From an uncultured Erysipelotrichaceae bacterium (GTDB taxonomy: Bacteria > Bacillota_I > Bacilli_A > RFN20 > CAG-826), in assembly GCA_902803375.1 (NCBI GenBank), contig CADCPN010000064.1:1-43575 (forward strand): 43,575 nt of DNA, given 5' to 3'. The notes beneath the pieces are model-generated. The model made no database searches. It had not been told where the DNA came from and was given only the letters and a program-made list of their open reading frames with translations. Shown here one piece after another: positions 42,252-43,575 of the stretch; position 1 is the stretch's first letter, and the number at the start of each line of letters is the position of its first letter. The position numbers and the translations under genes were made by a program.

Positions 42252-43490
42252 ATGATTAAAAGAACTATCGCAGACTCTATCGCCAAGACGGTTCGTGATT
42301 ACCCCGTCACCGTCGTCTCTGGGCCAAGGCAAGTCGGAAAATCCACATTGGTCTTCCACCAATTCATGAAGGAAGGCTATAGCTATGTCGGCCTCGATGA
42401 CCGCAGAGAACAGGCTCTTGCCAAAAATGACCCTGCGGGCTTTCTTGCCGCCCATCCCGGGAAGCTCATCATCGATGAGGCCCAAAAAGCGAAGGAGCTC
42501 TTCCCAGAGATCGAGAAAATCGTCAATCGCATCAGGCTTGAAAAAGGCAACAGGGAAGCCAATGGAATGTTCATCCTCATAGGCTCTTATTCCAAAGCTC
42601 TACTAGAGGGTGCGAAGGAGTCTTTCTCCGGCAGAGTCGGCATCATCAAGATGTCGCCCCTCAGCATGCGTGAGATTCAGGGAAAGGAGGAGACCCCCTT
42701 TCACCCAAGCAAAGAAGACTCCTTTAGAAGAAGTCAGGATTTCTCCCTGGATGAAAAAAAGCTTCTCCGCTACATCGTCCGCGGCTTCATGCCCGGCCTT
42801 TATGACAACCCGGAGATGGATGCTTCCACCTACTACTCTTCTTACCTACAAACCTATATGGAAAAAGACCTCAGAGACGTCATGGACGTCAAAGACGAGG
42901 TGAAGTACGAAAACTTCCTGATGCTTCTAGCCTCCAATACGGGGGAGGAGCTCGTCTACGATTCCTATGCGAAGCAAATCGGCGTCTCGGCAGTAACGAT
43001 CAAAACCTGGATCGACGCCCTCTTCAAGATGGGAATCGTTTATCTCTGCCAGCCCTATAACGAGACCTCTTTGGTCAAACGCGTCGTCAAAAGGCCTAAG
43101 CTATATTTCTTCGATACGGGCTTTGCCTGCTATTTAGCGGGCATCCGTGATGGAGAGACTTTAGGCAGAAGTTTTCTGAAAGGCAGATTCGTCGAGACCT
43201 ATTTCTTCAATGAAATCCGCAAGTCGTATCTCAATAGCAACGAGGATATCCCCTTCTATTACTATCGGGATAGCATGCAGGGAGAAGTCGATCTGGTCCT
43301 CGTAGCAAACGGCACATTATCCTGCGTGGAGTTCAAATCCGGAAGCGAGTTCTCCAAAAAGAATATCGCCGCGTTCAATAACCTCAATTCCACAAAATTG
43401 CTGCGCGGGGTTGGGGCCATCGTCTGCACAACGGACAAACCATATGCAATAGATGGCAACAATCTCGTTTTGCCTGCCTCCTCCATCTAA
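42252..43490 (+). CDS. AAA ATPase with DUF4143 domain (second copy)
   Basis: This 412-residue paralogue of the protein at 17064-18293 has Walker A GPRQVGKST at 22-30 and Walker B LIIDEAQKAKELF near 75-87. LLEGAKESFSGRVGIIKMSPL continues the AAA_14 domain. The DUF4143 C-terminal domain has FFDTGFACYLAG and the nuclease-like GEVDLVLVANG...VEFKSG. Compared with the first copy the ECK of the putative nuclease core is EFK. GGGAG lies nine bases before the ATG. Decayed genes lie upstream and a group II intron end lies right after the stop, so the neighbourhood is a site of repeated insertions. Confidence 0.9.
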   Translation: MIKRTIADSIAKTVRDYPVTVVSGPRQVGKSTLVFHQFMKEGYSYVGLDDRREQALAKNDPAGFLAAHPGKLIIDEAQKAKELFPEIEKIVNRIRLEKGNREANGMFILIGSYSKALLEGAKESFSGRVGIIKMSPLSMREIQGKEETPFHPSKEDSFRRSQDFSLDEKKLLRYIVRGFMPGLYDNPEMDASTYYSSYLQTYMEKDLRDVMDVKDEVKYENFLMLLASNTGEELVYDSYAKQIGVSAVTIKTWIDALFKMGIVYLCQPYNETSLVKRVVKRPKLYFFDTGFACYLAGIRDGETLGRSFLKGRFVETYFFNEIRKSYLNSNEDIPFYYYRDSMQGEVDLVLVANGTLSCVEFKSGSEFSKKNIAAFNNLNSTKLLRGVGAIVCTTDKPYAIDGNNLVLPASSI

Positions 43491-43491
43491 A

Positions 43492-43575
43492 ATCGAGTAG
43501 AGCGGCGAGGTTTTAATCTCGCCCGCCCTCTCACACCACCGTACGTGCGGTTTTCCGCATACGGCGGTTCCAATC
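43492..43575 (-). mobile_element. Group II intron 3' end (domains V-VI), truncated by window edge
   Basis: On the minus strand the sequence folds as domain V. ACCGCCGTA pairs with TACGGTGGT, a CG dinucleotide bulge follows, and TGCGG pairs with CCGCA under an AAAA loop. A CGC catalytic triad sits in the lower stem, and CGC with a CG bulge is the group IIC arrangement. Domain VI follows as a GAGAGGGCGGGCGAG/CTCGCCGCTCTAC hairpin with an unpaired A near its 3' side. The intron appears to end near 43492, next to the DUF4143 stop codon. Domains I-IV and any reverse transcriptase would lie outside the window. Confidence 0.8.

Overview
The window reads as chromosomal DNA of a low-to-mid-GC bacterium of the Bacillota/Tenericutes branch. 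The evidence is purine-rich Shine-Dalgarno (SD) sites, U-tailed hairpin terminators, a Mn2+ riboswitch before a P2-type ATPase, and EpsG- and EPS-type polysaccharide genes. TGA acts as a stop (for example at the ends of the GNAT gene and the first DUF4143 gene), so the mycoplasma code is unlikely. The species cannot be named from sequence alone.

Region 1 (1-8,100). Two tRNA genes, Val(GAC) and Thr(CGT), are separated by a terminator. They are followed by a riboswitch-controlled Ca2+/Mn2+-type ATPase, a divergent pair of apparently leaderless genes (six-TM protein and GNAT acetyltransferase), a CPA2 cation/proton antiporter and an Abi_2/HEPN abortive-infection gene.

Region 2 (8,100-23,000). 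The sbcD-sbcC repair operon comes first. Next is an unrecognised three-gene coiled-coil/membrane operon, a sugar-1-phosphate nucleotidyltransferase, and an AAA/DUF4143 gene bracketed by a ~126-bp direct repeat that copies the tail of its upstream neighbour. A HAD phosphatase follows, then a RelE/ParE-type toxin-antitoxin pair lying between two 58-bp copies of a palindromic repeat. The region ends with a two-gene operon for a novel anchored protein and an MscS channel.

Region 3 (23,000-41,400). This is an AT-rich surface-polysaccharide locus on the minus strand. From its promoter near 39,320 it runs rfbA-rfbC-rfbD-rfbB (dTDP-rhamnose), a PIG-L deacetylase, ugd (UDP-glucuronate), two GT4 and two GT2 glycosyltransferases, an EpsG-like polymerase, a Wzx-like flippase, an acetyltransferase, a further GT4 and finally the priming sugar-phosphate transferase. 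A GC-rich IS1595-type element with 23-bp perfect inverted ends sits between the last two genes. Remnants of an IS1634-like and an ISL3-like transposase lie at either side of the locus, and a second polymerase/ligase-type membrane protein (39,993-41,420) lies just outside it.

Region 4 (41,400-43,575). Decayed fragments of a frameshifted Ser-rich membrane protein precede a second AAA/DUF4143 gene. Directly after it, on the opposite strand, is the 3' end (domains V and VI) of a group IIC-like intron that runs off the window edge.

The genes most likely to repay attention are the three-gene coiled-coil operon, the DUF4143 cassette with its duplicated gene tail, the palindrome-flanked toxin-antitoxin module and the symmetric leaderless promoter pair.
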